Shown: positions 21,531-31,683 of the stretch, piece by piece | How positions within the stretch are numbered: the stretch's first letter is position 1 | Layout of the letters: each line of letters opens with the position of its first letter | Assembly: GCF_024749165.1 (NCBI RefSeq) | Contig: NZ_CP087190.1 | Location: forward strand, 1,014,001 to 1,078,000 | DNA: 64,000 nucleotides | Reading direction: 5' to 3' | Source of the DNA: Pseudomonas sp. B21-023 | Lineage (GTDB): Bacteria > Pseudomonadota > Gammaproteobacteria > Pseudomonadales > Pseudomonadaceae | Translations under genes and position numbers: made by a program | The notes under the pieces: model-generated | Databases searched by the model: none | Told to the model about the DNA's origin: nothing | What the model saw: only the letters and a program-made list of their open reading frames with translations

Positions 21531-22673
21531 GTGAAGGGTTGGAAACAAGCAGCAGTGCTCACCCTCGCCGTCCTGGCGGCGGGTTGCAGCAGCAACAGCA
21601 AGAAGGAACTGCCCCCGGCCGAGCTGACCAAGTTCACCGAGGAAGTGGTGCTGAAGAAGCAGTGGAGCCGTTCGATCGGTGACGGCCAGGGTGAGACCTA
21701 CAACACCCTGGTGCCAGCCATCGAGAACGACCGCATCTACGCTTCCGATGTCAACGGCGAGGTCTTCGCGCTGAACCGCATCACCGGTGACGTGGTGTGG
21801 AAGAAGGACCTCGAGCTGCCGGTTTCCGGCGCCGTGGGCGTGGGCTATGGCCTGGTCATGCTGGGTACCCTCAAGGGCGAGGTCATTGCCCTGGACTCCA
21901 GCACCGGCGAGGAGCGCTGGCGCTCCCGCGTCTCCAGTGAAGTGCTGGCTCCGCCCGCCAACAATGGCGATGTGGTGGTGGTGCAGACCCAGGACGACCG
22001 CCTGGTCGGCTTCGACGCCGCCACGGGCGACCGTCGCTGGATCTACGAGAACAGCCCGGCCGTGCTGACCCTGCGCGGTACCGGCGCGCCGGTGGTGACC
22101 AACCGCCTGGCCGTTGCCGGCCTCTCAACCGGCAAGGTGGTGGCGGTCGACATCAGCAACGGCGTTCCAGTGTGGGAAAGCCGCGTGGCCGTTCCGCAGG
22201 GCCGTTCCGAGCTGGACCGCGTGGTGGACATCGACGGCGGCCTGCTGCTGTCCGGTGGCACCCTGTACGTCAGCACCTACCAGGGCCGCGTCGCCGGCCT
22301 GGACCTGGAAAGCGGCCGCGTGCTGTGGCAACGCGATGCTTCCAGCTACGTGGGTGTCGCCCAGGGCTTCGGCAACGTCTACGTGAGCGAAGCGTCGGGC
22401 ACCGTGCAGAGCGTCGACGAGCGTTCCTCCAGCTCGCTGTGGAGCAACGACTCCATGGCCCGTCGTCAGTTGTCGGCGCCGGAAGTGTTCTCCAGCTATG
22501 TGGCTGTCGGTGACTTCGAAGGTTACCTGCACCTGCTCAGCCAGGTCGATGGCCGTTTCGTCGGCCGTGAGCGTATCGACAGCGATGGCCTGCGCGCCCG
22601 CCCACTCGTGGTCGGCGACACCATCTACGTCTTTGGCAACAGCGGCAAGCTCGAGGCACTGACCATCCGCTGA
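21531..22673 (+). CDS. bamB: BamB, outer-membrane assembly lipoprotein
   Basis: A 380-residue lipoprotein of the BAM complex. GTG 21531 gives a signal peptide with lipobox LAAGC (Cys19). The remainder is an eight-bladed propeller of PQQ-like repeats (for example ALNRITGDVVWKKDLELP and ALDSSTGEERWRSRV). It begins two bases after the yfgM stop. Anchored in the inner leaflet of the outer membrane. Identification is firm. Confidence 0.96.
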   Translation: MKGWKQAAVLTLAVLAAGCSSNSKKELPPAELTKFTEEVVLKKQWSRSIGDGQGETYNTLVPAIENDRIYASDVNGEVFALNRITGDVVWKKDLELPVSGAVGVGYGLVMLGTLKGEVIALDSSTGEERWRSRVSSEVLAPPANNGDVVVVQTQDDRLVGFDAATGDRRWIYENSPAVLTLRGTGAPVVTNRLAVAGLSTGKVVAVDISNGVPVWESRVAVPQGRSELDRVVDIDGGLLLSGGTLYVSTYQGRVAGLDLESGRVLWQRDASSYVGVAQGFGNVYVSEASGTVQSVDERSSSSLWSNDSMARRQLSAPEVFSSYVAVGDFEGYLHLLSQVDGRFVGRERIDSDGLRARPLVVGDTIYVFGNSGKLEALTIR

Positions 22674-22682
22674 AGCTATGCT

Positions 22683-22702
22683 TGAGCCCGTTCGCGGGCT
22701 CA
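22683..22702 (+). terminator. UUCG-capped hairpin after bamB
   Basis: An 8-bp perfect stem TGAGCCCG/CGGGCTCA closed by a TTCG tetraloop, 9 bp past the bamB stop. There is no T-run, so it may protect mRNA ends or act with the second hairpin at 22735. Confidence 0.55.
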
Positions 22703-22734
22703 GGTTGCGGCGTAGGAAACGCCGCCCGAACTCC

Positions 22735-22758
22735 GGCCGCTGCCTTGCAGCGGCCTTT
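22735..22758 (+). terminator. Terminator-like hairpin before der
   Basis: A 9-bp stem GGCCGCTGC/GCAGCGGCC with a CTT loop, followed by TTTGCATTTT. It lies between bamB and der and probably reduces read-through into der. Confidence 0.65.
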
Positions 22759-22790
22759 GCATTTTCAAGAATTCAAGAGTGGAGAGCCGC

Positions 22791-24254
22791 ATGGTTCCCG
22801 TAATCGCCCTGGTGGGCCGCCCCAACGTCGGCAAATCCACCATGTTCAACCGCCTGACCAAGACCCGCGATGCCATCGTCGGTGACCTGTCGGGCCTGAC
22901 CCGTGACCGCCAGTATGGTGATGCCAGCTGGCAGGGTCGCTCGTTCATCCTGATCGACACCGGTGGTATCACCGGCGACGAAGTAGGCATGGACGAGAAG
23001 ATGGCCGAGCAGTCGCTGATGGCCATCGAGGAAGCCGACTACGTCTTGTTCCTGGTCGACGCCCGTGCCGGCATGACCGCCGCCGACCAGATGATTGCCG
23101 ACCACCTGCGCAAGCGGAACAAGTCGGCTGTGCTGGTGGCGAACAAGATCGACAACATCGACCCCGACATCGCCCGCGCCGAGTTCTCGCCGCTGGGCAT
23201 GGGCAACGCCATCCCGGTGGCCGGCTCCCAGGGCCGTGGTATCAACGCCCTGATGGAGTCGGTGCTCGGCCACATTCCGCGTGACGCCGAAGAAGAAGCC
23301 CTCGACCAGGACGTCGCCGAAGGCGAAGAGGCCGTGCGCATTCCCGGCCCGAGCGAAAAGGACGGTATCAAGATTGCCATCATCGGCCGCCCGAACGTGG
23401 GCAAGTCGACGCTGGTCAACCGCATGCTTGGTGAAGAGCGTGTGGTGGTGTACGACGAACCTGGCACCACCCGCGACAGTATCTACATCCCGTTCGAGCG
23501 CGATGGCGAGAAGTACACCTTCATCGACACCGCCGGCGTGCGCAAGCGCGGCAAGATCCACGAGGAAGTCGAAAAGTTCTCGGTGGTGAAGACCCTGCAG
23601 GCGATCAAGGACGCCAACGTGGTGATCTTCGTCATGGACGCTCGCGAAGGCGTGGTCGACCACGACCTCAACCTGCTGGGCTTTGCCCTCGACGCAGGCC
23701 GGGCAATCGTCATCGCACTGAACAAGTGGGACGGCATGGAGCCGGGCGAGCGCGACTATGTGAAAACCGAGCTTGAGCGCCGGCTGTTCTTCGTCGACTT
23801 CTGCGACATCCACTTCATCTCCGCCTTGCACGGCACCGGCGTTGGCCACCTGTACAAGTCGGTGCAGGCCGCGTTCAAGTCGGCGGTTACCCGCTGGCCG
23901 ACCAGCCGCCTGACGCAGATCCTCGAAGACGCCATCAGCGAGCACCAACCGCCGCTGGTCAACGGCCGCCGCATCAAGCTGCGCTATGCCCACCTTGGTG
24001 GCGCCAACCCGCCGCTGATCGTGATCCACGGCAACCAGACCGAGAAGGTGCCCAAGTCCTACTCGCGTTACCTGGAGAACACCTACCGCCGCGTGCTCAA
24101 GCTGGTCGGCACGCCGATCCGCATCGAGTACAAGGGCGGTGAGAACCCGTACGAGGGCAACAAGAACACCCTCACCGATCGCCAGGTCAACAAGAAGCGC
24201 CGCCTGATGTCGCACCACAAGAAGGCCGAGAAGAAGCGCCGCGACAAGCGCTGA
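22791..24254 (+). CDS. der: Der (EngA), double-Era-like ribosome GTPase
   Basis: A 487-residue GTPase needed for 50S ribosome maturation. It carries two G domains in tandem, each with GRPNVGKST (near residues 8 and 200), and a C-terminal KH-like domain beginning around residue 380. The ATG at 22791 ([15 protein letters not shown]) has GGAGAG upstream; the GTG at 22779 has no better support. The C-terminus is lysine/arginine-rich ([11 protein letters not shown]), as expected for rRNA contact. Confidence 0.97.
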   Translation: MVPVIALVGRPNVGKSTMFNRLTKTRDAIVGDLSGLTRDRQYGDASWQGRSFILIDTGGITGDEVGMDEKMAEQSLMAIEEADYVLFLVDARAGMTAADQMIADHLRKRNKSAVLVANKIDNIDPDIARAEFSPLGMGNAIPVAGSQGRGINALMESVLGHIPRDAEEEALDQDVAEGEEAVRIPGPSEKDGIKIAIIGRPNVGKSTLVNRMLGEERVVVYDEPGTTRDSIYIPFERDGEKYTFIDTAGVRKRGKIHEEVEKFSVVKTLQAIKDANVVIFVMDAREGVVDHDLNLLGFALDAGRAIVIALNKWDGMEPGERDYVKTELERRLFFVDFCDIHFISALHGTGVGHLYKSVQAAFKSAVTRWPTSRLTQILEDAISEHQPPLVNGRRIKLRYAHLGGANPPLIVIHGNQTEKVPKSYSRYLENTYRRVLKLVGTPIRIEYKGGENPYEGNKNTLTDRQVNKKRRLMSHHKKAEKKRRDKR

Positions 24255-24267
24255 TTCCGTGCTGGCT

Positions 24268-24340
24268 TCATCGCCGGCAGGCCGGCTCCCACAGCGTATG
24301 CACAAGCCACAATACCTGTGGGAGCCGGCTTGCCGGCGAT
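24268..24340. repeat. Paired REP element
   Basis: Inverted REP arms: left TCGCCGGCAGGCCGGCTCCC (about 24270-24289) and right CTGTGGGAGCCGGCTTGCCG onward (24316-24340). They differ by one base in the core (CAGGCC versus CAAGCC). The element lies between der and the following aminotransferase gene. Confidence 0.85.
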
Positions 24341-24454
24341 AGGGCCCTTTGATCCATCGCAATCCCCCTATTGTTTCAACCTTTTTCCTGACCGCTCGTT
24401 CCGCTATGCTCGGATCCACCCCCGTGCCGGACAAACCCCAGGAAAGAGGGCTCC

Positions 24455-25603
24455 ATGATCCGCAGCAAACTGCCGAACGTCGGCACGACCATCTTTACCA
24501 CCATGTCGCAACTGGCCATGCAGACCGGTGCGCTCAACCTGTCCCAGGGCTTCCCTGACTTCAACGGCCCCCCGGCCTTGCTCGATGCCGTTGGCCGCCA
24601 TGTGGCAGCCGGGCATAACCAGTATTCGCCGATGACCGGCCTGCCAGCCCTGCGCCAGCAGGTTGCAGCCAAGATCGCCCGGCTGTATGGCGTGGCAGTG
24701 GATGCCGACCAGGAAGTGACCATCACCCCGGGCGCCACAGAGGCGATCTTCTGCGCGATCCAGGCGGTGATCCATCCCGGTGACGAGGTGATCGTCTTCG
24801 ACCCCAGCTACGACAGCTACGAGCCGTCGGTGGAGCTGGCCGGTGGCCGCTGCGTGCATGTGCCGCTGCGCGACGGCAGCTTCAGCATCGACTGGCAGAA
24901 GTTCAGCGACGCCCTGAGCCCGCGCACGCGCATGGTCATCCTCAATTCGCCGCACAACCCAAGCGGCGCCTTGATCAGCCGCGACGACCTGGACCAGTTG
25001 GCTGCGTTGATCGGCGACCGCGATATCTACCTGGTCAGCGACGAAGTCTACGAGCACCTGATTTACGACGGCGTGCGCCACGCCAGCGTGCTGGCCCACG
25101 CGCAGCTGTACAGCAAAGCCTTCGTCATCAGCTCGTTTGGCAAGACCTATCACGTCACCGGCTGGAAAACCGGCTACGTGGTCGCGCCACCGGCGCTCAG
25201 CGCCGAATTGCGCAAGGTGCACCAGTACGTCAACTTCTGTGGCGTCACGCCCTTGCAGTGCGCCCTGGCCGACTTCATGGCCGAGCACCCTGAGCATATC
25301 GACGAACTGCCGGGCTTCTACCAGGCCAAGCGCGACCTGTTCTGCGACCTGCTGCAAGGCTCGCGCTTCAGCTTCACCCGTACCCCAGGCACCTATTTCC
25401 AACTGGTGGACTACTCGCAGATCCGCCCCGACCTGAACGACGTCGACATGGCTCTGTGGCTGACCCAGGAGCATGGCGTGGCCAGCATTCCGGTGTCGGT
25501 GTTCTACCAGCAACCCATCCCCGAGCAACGCCTGGTACGCCTGTGCTTTGCCAAACGCGAGGAGACGCTGCGCCAGGCAGCGGAAAGACTATGCGCGATC
25601 TGA
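24455..25603 (+). CDS. PLP aminotransferase, methionine/glutamine-transaminase type
   Basis: A 382-residue class-I/II aminotransferase. The PLP lysine is Lys230 in SSFGKTYHVTGWKTGY, preceded by the conserved NSPHNPSGA and SDEVYEHLIYDG segments. The N-terminus (SKLPNVGTTIFTTMSQLA) resembles the YbdL/MtnE methionine aminotransferases. These make methionine from 4-methylthio-2-oxobutanoate, often with glutamine as donor. The stop overlaps the omega-amidase start by 13 bp, which supports a glutamine-dependent role because that enzyme handles the keto-glutaramate product. Exact substrate is inferred. Confidence 0.85.
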   Translation: MIRSKLPNVGTTIFTTMSQLAMQTGALNLSQGFPDFNGPPALLDAVGRHVAAGHNQYSPMTGLPALRQQVAAKIARLYGVAVDADQEVTITPGATEAIFCAIQAVIHPGDEVIVFDPSYDSYEPSVELAGGRCVHVPLRDGSFSIDWQKFSDALSPRTRMVILNSPHNPSGALISRDDLDQLAALIGDRDIYLVSDEVYEHLIYDGVRHASVLAHAQLYSKAFVISSFGKTYHVTGWKTGYVVAPPALSAELRKVHQYVNFCGVTPLQCALADFMAEHPEHIDELPGFYQAKRDLFCDLLQGSRFSFTRTPGTYFQLVDYSQIRPDLNDVDMALWLTQEHGVASIPVSVFYQQPIPEQRLVRLCFAKREETLRQAAERLCAI

Positions 25604-26382
25604 GCCAACTGCCGAACCTTAAAATCGCCTTGGTGCAGACCACCCTGGCCTGGCACGACCGCGAGGCGAACTACGCGCACTTCGAGGAGCTGATCACCCA
25701 GGCCGGCGAGGTGGACCTGGTGGTCCTGCCGGAAATGTTCACCACCGGCTTTTCGATGGAGTCCGAAAGCCTGGCCGAGCCGGAAAACGGTCCTACCTAC
25801 AAATGGCTCAAGGCCCAGGCGAAGAAAGCCAACGCCGTGATCACTGGCAGCGTGATCATCCAGGCCGCCGACGGCAGCCATCGCAACCGGTTGCTGTGGG
25901 CGCGGCCCGATGGCGAGATCCTGCATTACGACAAGCGCCACCTGTTCCGCATGGCCGGCGAGCACAAGCACTACACCCCGGGCGAGCGCCAGGTGCAGTT
26001 CGAGCTCAAGGGCTGGCGGATTCGCCCGCTGATCTGCTACGACCTGCGTTTCCCGGTGTGGAGCCGCGATGCGCAGGACACCGACCTGCTGCTGTACACC
26101 GCCAACTGGCCAGCGGCGCGGCGCTTGCACTGGAACCGGCTGCTGCCGGCACGGGGCATCGAGAACCTGTGCTTCGTGGCAGCGGTGAACCGGATCGGCA
26201 CCGATGGCAAGGGCTTCGCCTACTCCGGCGACAGCCAGGTGCTGGACTTCCAGGGTGAGAGCCTGCTCAGCGCGGGCGAGGCCGACGGTGTGTTCACCGT
26301 GGTGTTGCGGGCGGCGGAGCTGGCCGCGTATCGGGCGCGGTTCCCGGCCAATATGGATGCCGATACCTTCGAACTGCATTGA
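25591..26382 (+). CDS. Omega-amidase, nitrilase superfamily (YafV-like)
   Basis: A 263-residue C-N hydrolase. The catalytic triad is visible as Glu48 (LPEMFTTGF), Lys115 (YDKRHLF) and Cys149 (PLICYDLRFPVW). Omega-amidases convert 2-oxoglutaramate, the product of glutamine transamination, to 2-oxoglutarate and ammonia. The ATG at 25591 lies inside the upstream aminotransferase gene, and the pairing fits a coupled glutamine transaminase/omega-amidase route. It could alternatively act on another amide. Confidence 0.88.
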   Translation: MRDLSQLPNLKIALVQTTLAWHDREANYAHFEELITQAGEVDLVVLPEMFTTGFSMESESLAEPENGPTYKWLKAQAKKANAVITGSVIIQAADGSHRNRLLWARPDGEILHYDKRHLFRMAGEHKHYTPGERQVQFELKGWRIRPLICYDLRFPVWSRDAQDTDLLLYTANWPAARRLHWNRLLPARGIENLCFVAAVNRIGTDGKGFAYSGDSQVLDFQGESLLSAGEADGVFTVVLRAAELAAYRARFPANMDADTFELH

Positions 26383-26393
26383 TTGCTGCGCGG

Positions 26394-26500
26394 GCCTCAT
26401 CGCTGGCAAGTCGCGGCGGCGAACCGCAGCTCCCACAGGGACGGCGCTTGGCTTGAGGGCGGCGCGGTCGGAGTGGGAGCCGGCTTGCCGGCGATGAGGC
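26394..26500. repeat. Paired REP element with an interrupted left arm
   Basis: Right arm TGGGAGCCGGCTTGCCGGCG onward at 26474-26500. The left arm starts GCCTCATCGCTGGCAAG (26394-26410) and resumes GCTCCCACA at 26429-26437. Eighteen extra bases split the left arm, unlike the other copies. It lies between the converging omega-amidase and flavoreductase genes. Confidence 0.75.
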
Positions 26501-26525
26501 CGGCATTGCTGACCTGACTGTCTGA

Positions 26526-29090
26526 TCAGTACACATCCCGGCGATAGCGCCCATCCTCGATCAGCCGCTGCACCCGCTCCTCGCCCAGGATTCCCTGCAA
26601 CGCCGAATCCACCCCGGCTGCCATCCCTTGCAGGCTGCCGCAGACATACACGCAAGCGCCATCCTCGACCCAGCGCTTGAACTCGGCGGCCTGCTGCAAC
26701 AGCACATCCTGCACGTAGATCTTCTGCGCCTGGTCCCGCGAGAAAGCCAGGTCCAGCCGTTGCAGGTCGCCGCTTGCCACCCAGCCTTGCAGTTCCTCAC
26801 CGCACAGCAGATCGTGCGCCCGGTTGCGCTCACCGAACAGCAGCCAGTTGCGCTGCTCTCCCGCCGCGATGCGCGCCTTGAGCAGGCTGCGCAGGCCAGC
26901 CAGGCCGGTGCCGTTACCGATCAGCACCAGAGGGGCCGATCCGCCGGGCAGGTGGAAGCCGCTGTTGCGACGCAGGCGTGCGCTGACGCTGCCATCGAGT
27001 GGCAGATACTCGGTCAGCCAGCCGGAACCCAGGCCCAGGCTGCCATCGGCGTGGCGCTCCTGGCGCACGATCAGCTCCAGCACGCCGTCGCTGGCGATGG
27101 AGGCAATCGAGTATTCGCGAGCGGCCAGCGGGATCAGGGCATCGACCAGCGCCTGGGCATGCAGGCCGACCAGGTGTTCGCGGCCGACCGGCAGTTGGCG
27201 GCTGGCCAGGGCCTGCGCCAGGCTTTCCTGCAGGCCGTCGAGCTGCACCGGGCAGCCAGGGTCGAGGCCCAGGCCTGCCAGGAAGGCATCGACACGGGGC
27301 TGGCCATTGCGCGGCACGATCTCGATCAGGTCGCCTGCTTCCCAGGTTGCGGGCATTTGCGCCTGCAGTCCCAGCAGGTAGACCGGCGCGCCCTGGCTAC
27401 CTGGGTTGAGCAGTTCACGGCGCAGCAGACGCCAGTTGCCGAAGCTCGGCGGCTGCCAGGCGGCGATCGGTCGGGCGCCGGTCAGTTGCGTCAGTTCCTG
27501 TTGCCACAGTTGAAGCGCGGTGGGGTCGGCATTGTCCACTTCCACCGGGCTGAAGGCGCAGGTGGCGCCACGCTCGCCAAGCCAGGCCTGGAGGCGGCGG
27601 GCGAAGCTGCAAAAGTGCGGATACTGGCGGTCACCCAGGGCCAGCAGGGCGTAGTCCAGATGCTCGAGTGCCCAAGGTTGGCCGAGCACCTTGCGCTCGA
27701 AGCCGCGGGCGCTGTCCGGGGCTTCGCCGTCGCCGAAGGTGCTGACCACGAACAGGGCACGGCTGGCCTGGCGCAATTGGGCTTCGCCCAGCTCGGCCAG
27801 CGGGCGTACCTGCACCGGCAAGCCGGCGGCTTGCAGCTGGCCGGCGCTCTGCCAGGCCAGTTGTTCGGCGAAACCGCTCTGGCTGGCGAAGCCGATCAGC
27901 CAGCTGTCGCCAGCGTTGCCCCGGTCGGCCACTGCGCCACGGGCAGCGCGTACCTGGCGTTTCTTGCGCCGACGGTCGAGGTACAGCAGCCAGCCGGTGA
28001 CGAAGAACAGTGGCATGGTCAGGCTGGCGAGGGTGACGATGATGCGCCCCGGCAGACCGAAGTACTCGCCGACGTGCAGGGCATAGACGCTTTGCAGCAG
28101 TTGCGCCTTGAACGACTTGTCGGCATAGCGTTCGTGACGCTTGACCTGGCCGCTGGCCGGGTCGAGGGTCAGGGTGTTGAAGGCCCGCTCGTGCTCGGCG
28201 CCTTGCAGCAGGTAGAACAGCGTCGCGGGCTGGCCGCCGGCCGGCGGCAGGCGCAGGTTGTAGGTGGCCAGGTCCGGGCCTGCGGCTGTCTTGAGGTTGG
28301 CCCAGATGGCGTCATAGTCCACCACCCGTGGCGGGGCGTTCTTGTCCACTTTGGGCGGACCATGACGACCGCCACGGCCTTCGCCGCGTTTCTGCTCGCC
28401 CGCCGCGGGCTGGTCGGCCAGCAGGCGGTTGAGGCCTTCGCGGTACCACTCGTAGGACCAGAACAGCCCGGTCAGGGCGAACAGCAGGTAGAACAGCAGG
28501 CACCAGGTGCCGAACACCGCATGCAGGTCCCAGTTGAAGGCACGGCCTTTCCTGGCCCAGTCGAGGGTCAGCCAGGTCCGCCAGTTCAGGGCCTTGCGCG
28601 GCCAGCGCAGGTACAGCCCCGAGAGGCAGAAGAAGATCAGCATCAGGGTGCAGGCGCCGGTGATCTGCCGGCCAGTGTCGCCCATGGCCAGGAACCGGTG
28701 CAGGTTGAGCATGAGGTTGAAGAAGCCAAGGCCTGCGACTTCACCCTTGAGCTCGCCGGTGTACGGATCGGCGTAGCGCAGCGCGCCGCGCCGCTCGCCG
28801 GGGGCCGGGGTGAAGAAGATCCGCGCCGCGTTGCCGTCGCGGGTATCGACCCAGAGCATGGAGACCTGGTCGCCTTGCGCGGCCTCGACCCGGCGCACCA
28901 GCTCGGCCGGCGGCAACACGCCTTCCTGGCGTACCTCGACCTTGAGCACCTCGGCGTTGAACGCGCGCAGCAGTTCTTCCTGGAACGACCAGATTGCGCC
29001 GGTGATGCCCATCAGCGCCAGCACCAGGCCGGCGCTGATGCCAAAGAACCAGTGCAATTGGAACAGCGTCTTCTTCACCACATCGATCAC
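26526..29090 (-). CDS. PepSY-anchored NADPH flavoreductase
   Basis: An 854-residue inner-membrane reductase. The N-terminal half is a PepSY-associated TM unit with helices near residues 14-36, 140-160, 190-212 and 345-367. A flavodoxin domain follows (about 390-525; [13 protein letters not shown] for [18 protein letters not shown]). The end is a ferredoxin-reductase-like domain with REYSIASI for [16 protein letters not shown] and [13 protein letters not shown] for NADPH, and a terminal tyrosine. Such proteins probably reduce ferric siderophores in the periplasm. Position next to the TonB receptor supports this. It is sometimes annotated as sulfite reductase alpha subunit, which the membrane half argues against. 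Confidence 0.85.
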   Translation of the reverse strand: MIDVVKKTLFQLHWFFGISAGLVLALMGITGAIWSFQEELLRAFNAEVLKVEVRQEGVLPPAELVRRVEAAQGDQVSMLWVDTRDGNAARIFFTPAPGERRGALRYADPYTGELKGEVAGLGFFNLMLNLHRFLAMGDTGRQITGACTLMLIFFCLSGLYLRWPRKALNWRTWLTLDWARKGRAFNWDLHAVFGTWCLLFYLLFALTGLFWSYEWYREGLNRLLADQPAAGEQKRGEGRGGRHGPPKVDKNAPPRVVDYDAIWANLKTAAGPDLATYNLRLPPAGGQPATLFYLLQGAEHERAFNTLTLDPASGQVKRHERYADKSFKAQLLQSVYALHVGEYFGLPGRIIVTLASLTMPLFFVTGWLLYLDRRRKKRQVRAARGAVADRGNAGDSWLIGFASQSGFAEQLAWQSAGQLQAAGLPVQVRPLAELGEAQLRQASRALFVVSTFGDGEAPDSARGFERKVLGQPWALEHLDYALLALGDRQYPHFCSFARRLQAWLGERGATCAFSPVEVDNADPTALQLWQQELTQLTGARPIAAWQPPSFGNWRLLRRELLNPGSQGAPVYLLGLQAQMPATWEAGDLIEIVPRNGQPRVDAFLAGLGLDPGCPVQLDGLQESLAQALASRQLPVGREHLVGLHAQALVDALIPLAAREYSIASIASDGVLELIVRQERHADGSLGLGSGWLTEYLPLDGSVSARLRRNSGFHLPGGSAPLVLIGNGTGLAGLRSLLKARIAAGEQRNWLLFGERNRAHDLLCGEELQGWVASGDLQRLDLAFSRDQAQKIYVQDVLLQQAAEFKRWVEDGACVYVCGSLQGMAAGVDSALQGILGEERVQRLIEDGRYRRDVY

Positions 29091-29183
29091 CTTGTCTTGC
29101 CGCCAGCAACTGCGCGGCGTGCATTATGCCTTGATACGCAAAAGCCCCGTTCAATCGATTGAACGGGGCCTGGGGTGCGGCTT

Positions 29184-31463
29184 TTAGAAGTGGACGCTGG
29201 TGGTCAGCAATGCCGTGCGTCCCGCCGCCTGGTTGGCGAAGTGGGTGGAGTAGGCCTTGTCGTAGTAGACCTCGTTGGTGAGGTTCTGCACGTTCAACTG
29301 CAGGTCGATGTTCTTGGTCAGCTTGTAGGCCGCCATGGCGTCGTAGCGCACGTAGCTGTCGACCATGGTGGTGTTGGCCACGCTGCCGTACACGTCGTCT
29401 ACATAGAAGGCGCCGCCACCGACCGTCAACTTCGGCGTCAGCTGGTAGGTGGTCCACAGGCTGGCGCTGTTGTTCGGCGTGTTGGGCAGCTGGTTGCCGT
29501 CGTTCGCCTTGCCCAGCGGGCCACCGTCGATCTGGCGGGCCTGCATGTAGGTGTAGCCGGCGAACACCTGCCACTTGTCGGTCAGCTTGCCGCTGGCCGA
29601 CAGCTCGATGCCTTGCACACGGGTTTCACCGACGTTCTCGTAGGTGTTGGTGTTGACCTGCACCCGGGCGTTTTCCTTCTCGGTGCGGAACAGCGCCGCT
29701 GCCAGGGACAGGCGCTGGTCGAGCAGGTCCCACTTGGTGCCGATTTCGTAGTTGGTGGTTTCTTCCGGCTCCATGTCACTGTTGAGCAGGTTGCCGGAGC
29801 GGTCGGTGGTGTTGCCCAGCGGGTTGCCTTCGGTGCCCTCGCCGAGCATGGCGCCAGGCGGTGTGGCTGAGGTGGCGTAGGACACATAGATGCTGCCGTT
29901 GTCGGCCGGCTTCCACACCAGGCCCAGCTGGCCGGTGATGAATTCGCTGGTGTCCTGGCCCTTGGCGGGTACGCCTTTGGTGCTCACTGCGGTACTGCCG
30001 TCGGCATTGTAGCCACGGTAGTCGGTGTCGAAGTGGTCATAGCGCAGGCCCATGTTGAGCAGCCACTGCGGGGTCAGCTCCAGGGTGTCGAACACATAGA
30101 GTGCGCGGGTCTTGCTGCTGGTCTTGGTGCCGGCGTAGTTGCGCGCGACGGTGCCGACCCAGGCATCGTCCGGGTTCGGGTTGTCCAGCGAGGTGCAGCT
30201 GCCGCCGCTGCCCGGCCCGGTGCAGGTGAGCTTGCTGTTGGGGGTGACGGTGTAGCTCTGGCGGTCGGACTCTTCCTTGGTGAACTCGACGCCGGTGGAG
30301 AAGCTGTTCTTCAGGCCGCCCAGGTAGAATTCGCCGAACAGGTCGGTCTGGTTGGTGGTGGTGGCGGTGTTGCCCACACGGGTGTTGGCGCGACGCCAGA
30401 CGCCGTTGTTGTTGACGTTGCCGGCACTGTCGTCGGGCTGGGTCAGCACGTAGTCCTGCATGCTGTTGCCGTGGCGCAGGGTGTTCTTGAGGGTCAGCGT
30501 GTCGGACAGGTCGTGCTCGATGGCGAAGGTCGCGATATCGACACGGGTCTTGCGGAAGTCGCGGCCGGTCAGGCCGTAGAAGTTGTCGCTGTCGCCGCCG
30601 TCCACCGGTTTGTCCGGATGGGCAGAGGTACGGGCTCCGCTGCCTGCCAATGGCACGCTGTAGGGGATGCCGGAGTCCGGCAGGTCGTCGCTTTCCAGGT
30701 GGTAGTAGTCGAGGTTGACGCGGGTCGGCGTGCCCAGGCCGAACGCCAGCGACGGGGCGATGCCCCAGCGGTCGTAGTTGACCTTGTCGCGGCCGGCGAC
30801 GTTACTCTCGTGGGTCATCAGGTTCAGGCGCCCGGCGACGCTGTCGCTGAACTGGTAGTTGCCATCGAAGGTGTAACGCTGGGTCTGGTCGCTGCCCCAG
30901 GTCCAGGCGCCGTCCAGCGAGTTGCCCAGGTGCGCGCGCTTGCTCACCAGGTTGATGGTGCCGCCGGCCGCACCGCGACCACCAATGGCCGAGTTCGGTC
31001 CCTTGGCCACTTCGACAGACTCGATGGCGAAGATTTCGCGGGTCTGGGCGCCGGTGTCACGCACGCCGTCCAGGTAGGTGTCGCCCTGGGCGTCGAAGCC
31101 ACGGATGAATGGGCGATCGCCTTGCGGGTTGCCGCCTTCGCCGGCACCGAAGGTGATCCCGGGTACCGTGCGCAGGGCGTCCTGCAGGGACATGGCGTTG
31201 GTGTCCTTGATCACCTGCTGGGGAATCACCGTGATCGAGCGCGGCGTGTCCACCAATGGCGCGGTGTACTTCTGCGACGAGGCCTTGTCGACCTTGTACT
31301 CGGTGCTTGCCTGTTCGGCCTTGCCATTGACGCTGGTGGCGTCGAGGGTGATGGCGTTGCTGGCGGCCGGGTCGGCGGCATAGGCCGAGGTGGCGGTGAT
31401 CGCCATGCCGATGGCGGAGGCGAGCAGACGTGGTGAACTCACAGCAGATGGCACGTGACGCAT
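29184..31463 (-). CDS. piuA: TonB-dependent catecholate-type siderophore receptor (PiuA/Fiu-like)
   Basis: A 758-residue outer-membrane receptor. Residues 1-34 are a signal peptide ending AITATSAYAA. The plug domain has DTPRSITVIPQQVIKDTNAM and the VEVAKGPNSAIGGRGAAGGTINLV motif. A beta barrel follows and the protein ends in Phe (LLTTSVHF). There is no N-terminal signalling domain, so it is a transport-only receptor. The ATG at 31463 is preferred to the upstream frame because it starts the signal peptide. Order with the flavoreductase and PiuC matches the P. aeruginosa piu region. The actual siderophore is not deducible. Confidence 0.85.
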   Translation of the reverse strand: MRHVPSAVSSPRLLASAIGMAITATSAYAADPAASNAITLDATSVNGKAEQASTEYKVDKASSQKYTAPLVDTPRSITVIPQQVIKDTNAMSLQDALRTVPGITFGAGEGGNPQGDRPFIRGFDAQGDTYLDGVRDTGAQTREIFAIESVEVAKGPNSAIGGRGAAGGTINLVSKRAHLGNSLDGAWTWGSDQTQRYTFDGNYQFSDSVAGRLNLMTHESNVAGRDKVNYDRWGIAPSLAFGLGTPTRVNLDYYHLESDDLPDSGIPYSVPLAGSGARTSAHPDKPVDGGDSDNFYGLTGRDFRKTRVDIATFAIEHDLSDTLTLKNTLRHGNSMQDYVLTQPDDSAGNVNNNGVWRRANTRVGNTATTTNQTDLFGEFYLGGLKNSFSTGVEFTKEESDRQSYTVTPNSKLTCTGPGSGGSCTSLDNPNPDDAWVGTVARNYAGTKTSSKTRALYVFDTLELTPQWLLNMGLRYDHFDTDYRGYNADGSTAVSTKGVPAKGQDTSEFITGQLGLVWKPADNGSIYVSYATSATPPGAMLGEGTEGNPLGNTTDRSGNLLNSDMEPEETTNYEIGTKWDLLDQRLSLAAALFRTEKENARVQVNTNTYENVGETRVQGIELSASGKLTDKWQVFAGYTYMQARQIDGGPLGKANDGNQLPNTPNNSASLWTTYQLTPKLTVGGGAFYVDDVYGSVANTTMVDSYVRYDAMAAYKLTKNIDLQLNVQNLTNEVYYDKAYSTHFANQAAGRTALLTTSVHF

Positions 31464-31509
31464 TGTTGTAGACCTTCCCCAAGGTATGAAGGCCGCGGAT
31501 GTTAATGTA

Positions 31510-31540
31510 AGCGAATGTAAGGAACAATTGAGAAGCGTTA
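31510..31540 (-). promoter_or_regulatory. Possible Fur site of the TonB receptor gene
   Basis: The stretch ACAATTGAGAAGCGTTACC, 50-70 bp upstream of the receptor ATG, weakly resembles the Fur core AATGAGAAT-N-TTATC. The gene's role in iron uptake makes Fur control likely, but the match is poor. Confidence 0.35.
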
Positions 31541-31637
31541 CCATTCGCCAGGAATTTACATTCTTTACAATTTTGCCTTACGGTTTTTACGGTCTCATCC
31601 GTCGCGCTCTGGAGAAAGGGGCTTGTGGTAGGTAAAA

Positions 31638-31656
31638 GGTAATCAATATCATTGAC
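31638..31656 (+). promoter_or_regulatory. Candidate Fur box upstream of piuC
   Basis: GGTAATCAATATCATTGAC matches the 19-bp Fur consensus GATAATGATAATCATTATC at 13 positions, with the ATCATT half intact. It lies 28 bp before the piuC ATG, where bound Fur would block transcription under iron-replete conditions. Confidence 0.6.
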
Positions 31657-31683
31657 GCCCCTTTCGCTCTCGGTGCCGTCGCC

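Noticed and set aside
26628..29162. An 844-codon open frame on the plus strand opposite the flavoreductase gene
   Set aside because: It mirrors the minus-strand gene in GC-rich DNA where stop codons are rare on the complementary frame. Its translation is low-complexity Q/A/G-rich with no domain, whereas the minus strand encodes a full set of PepSY, flavodoxin and reductase motifs.
31464..31544. A 27-residue extension of the TonB receptor
   Set aside because: It would place residues before the signal peptide and crosses the presumed promoter region.
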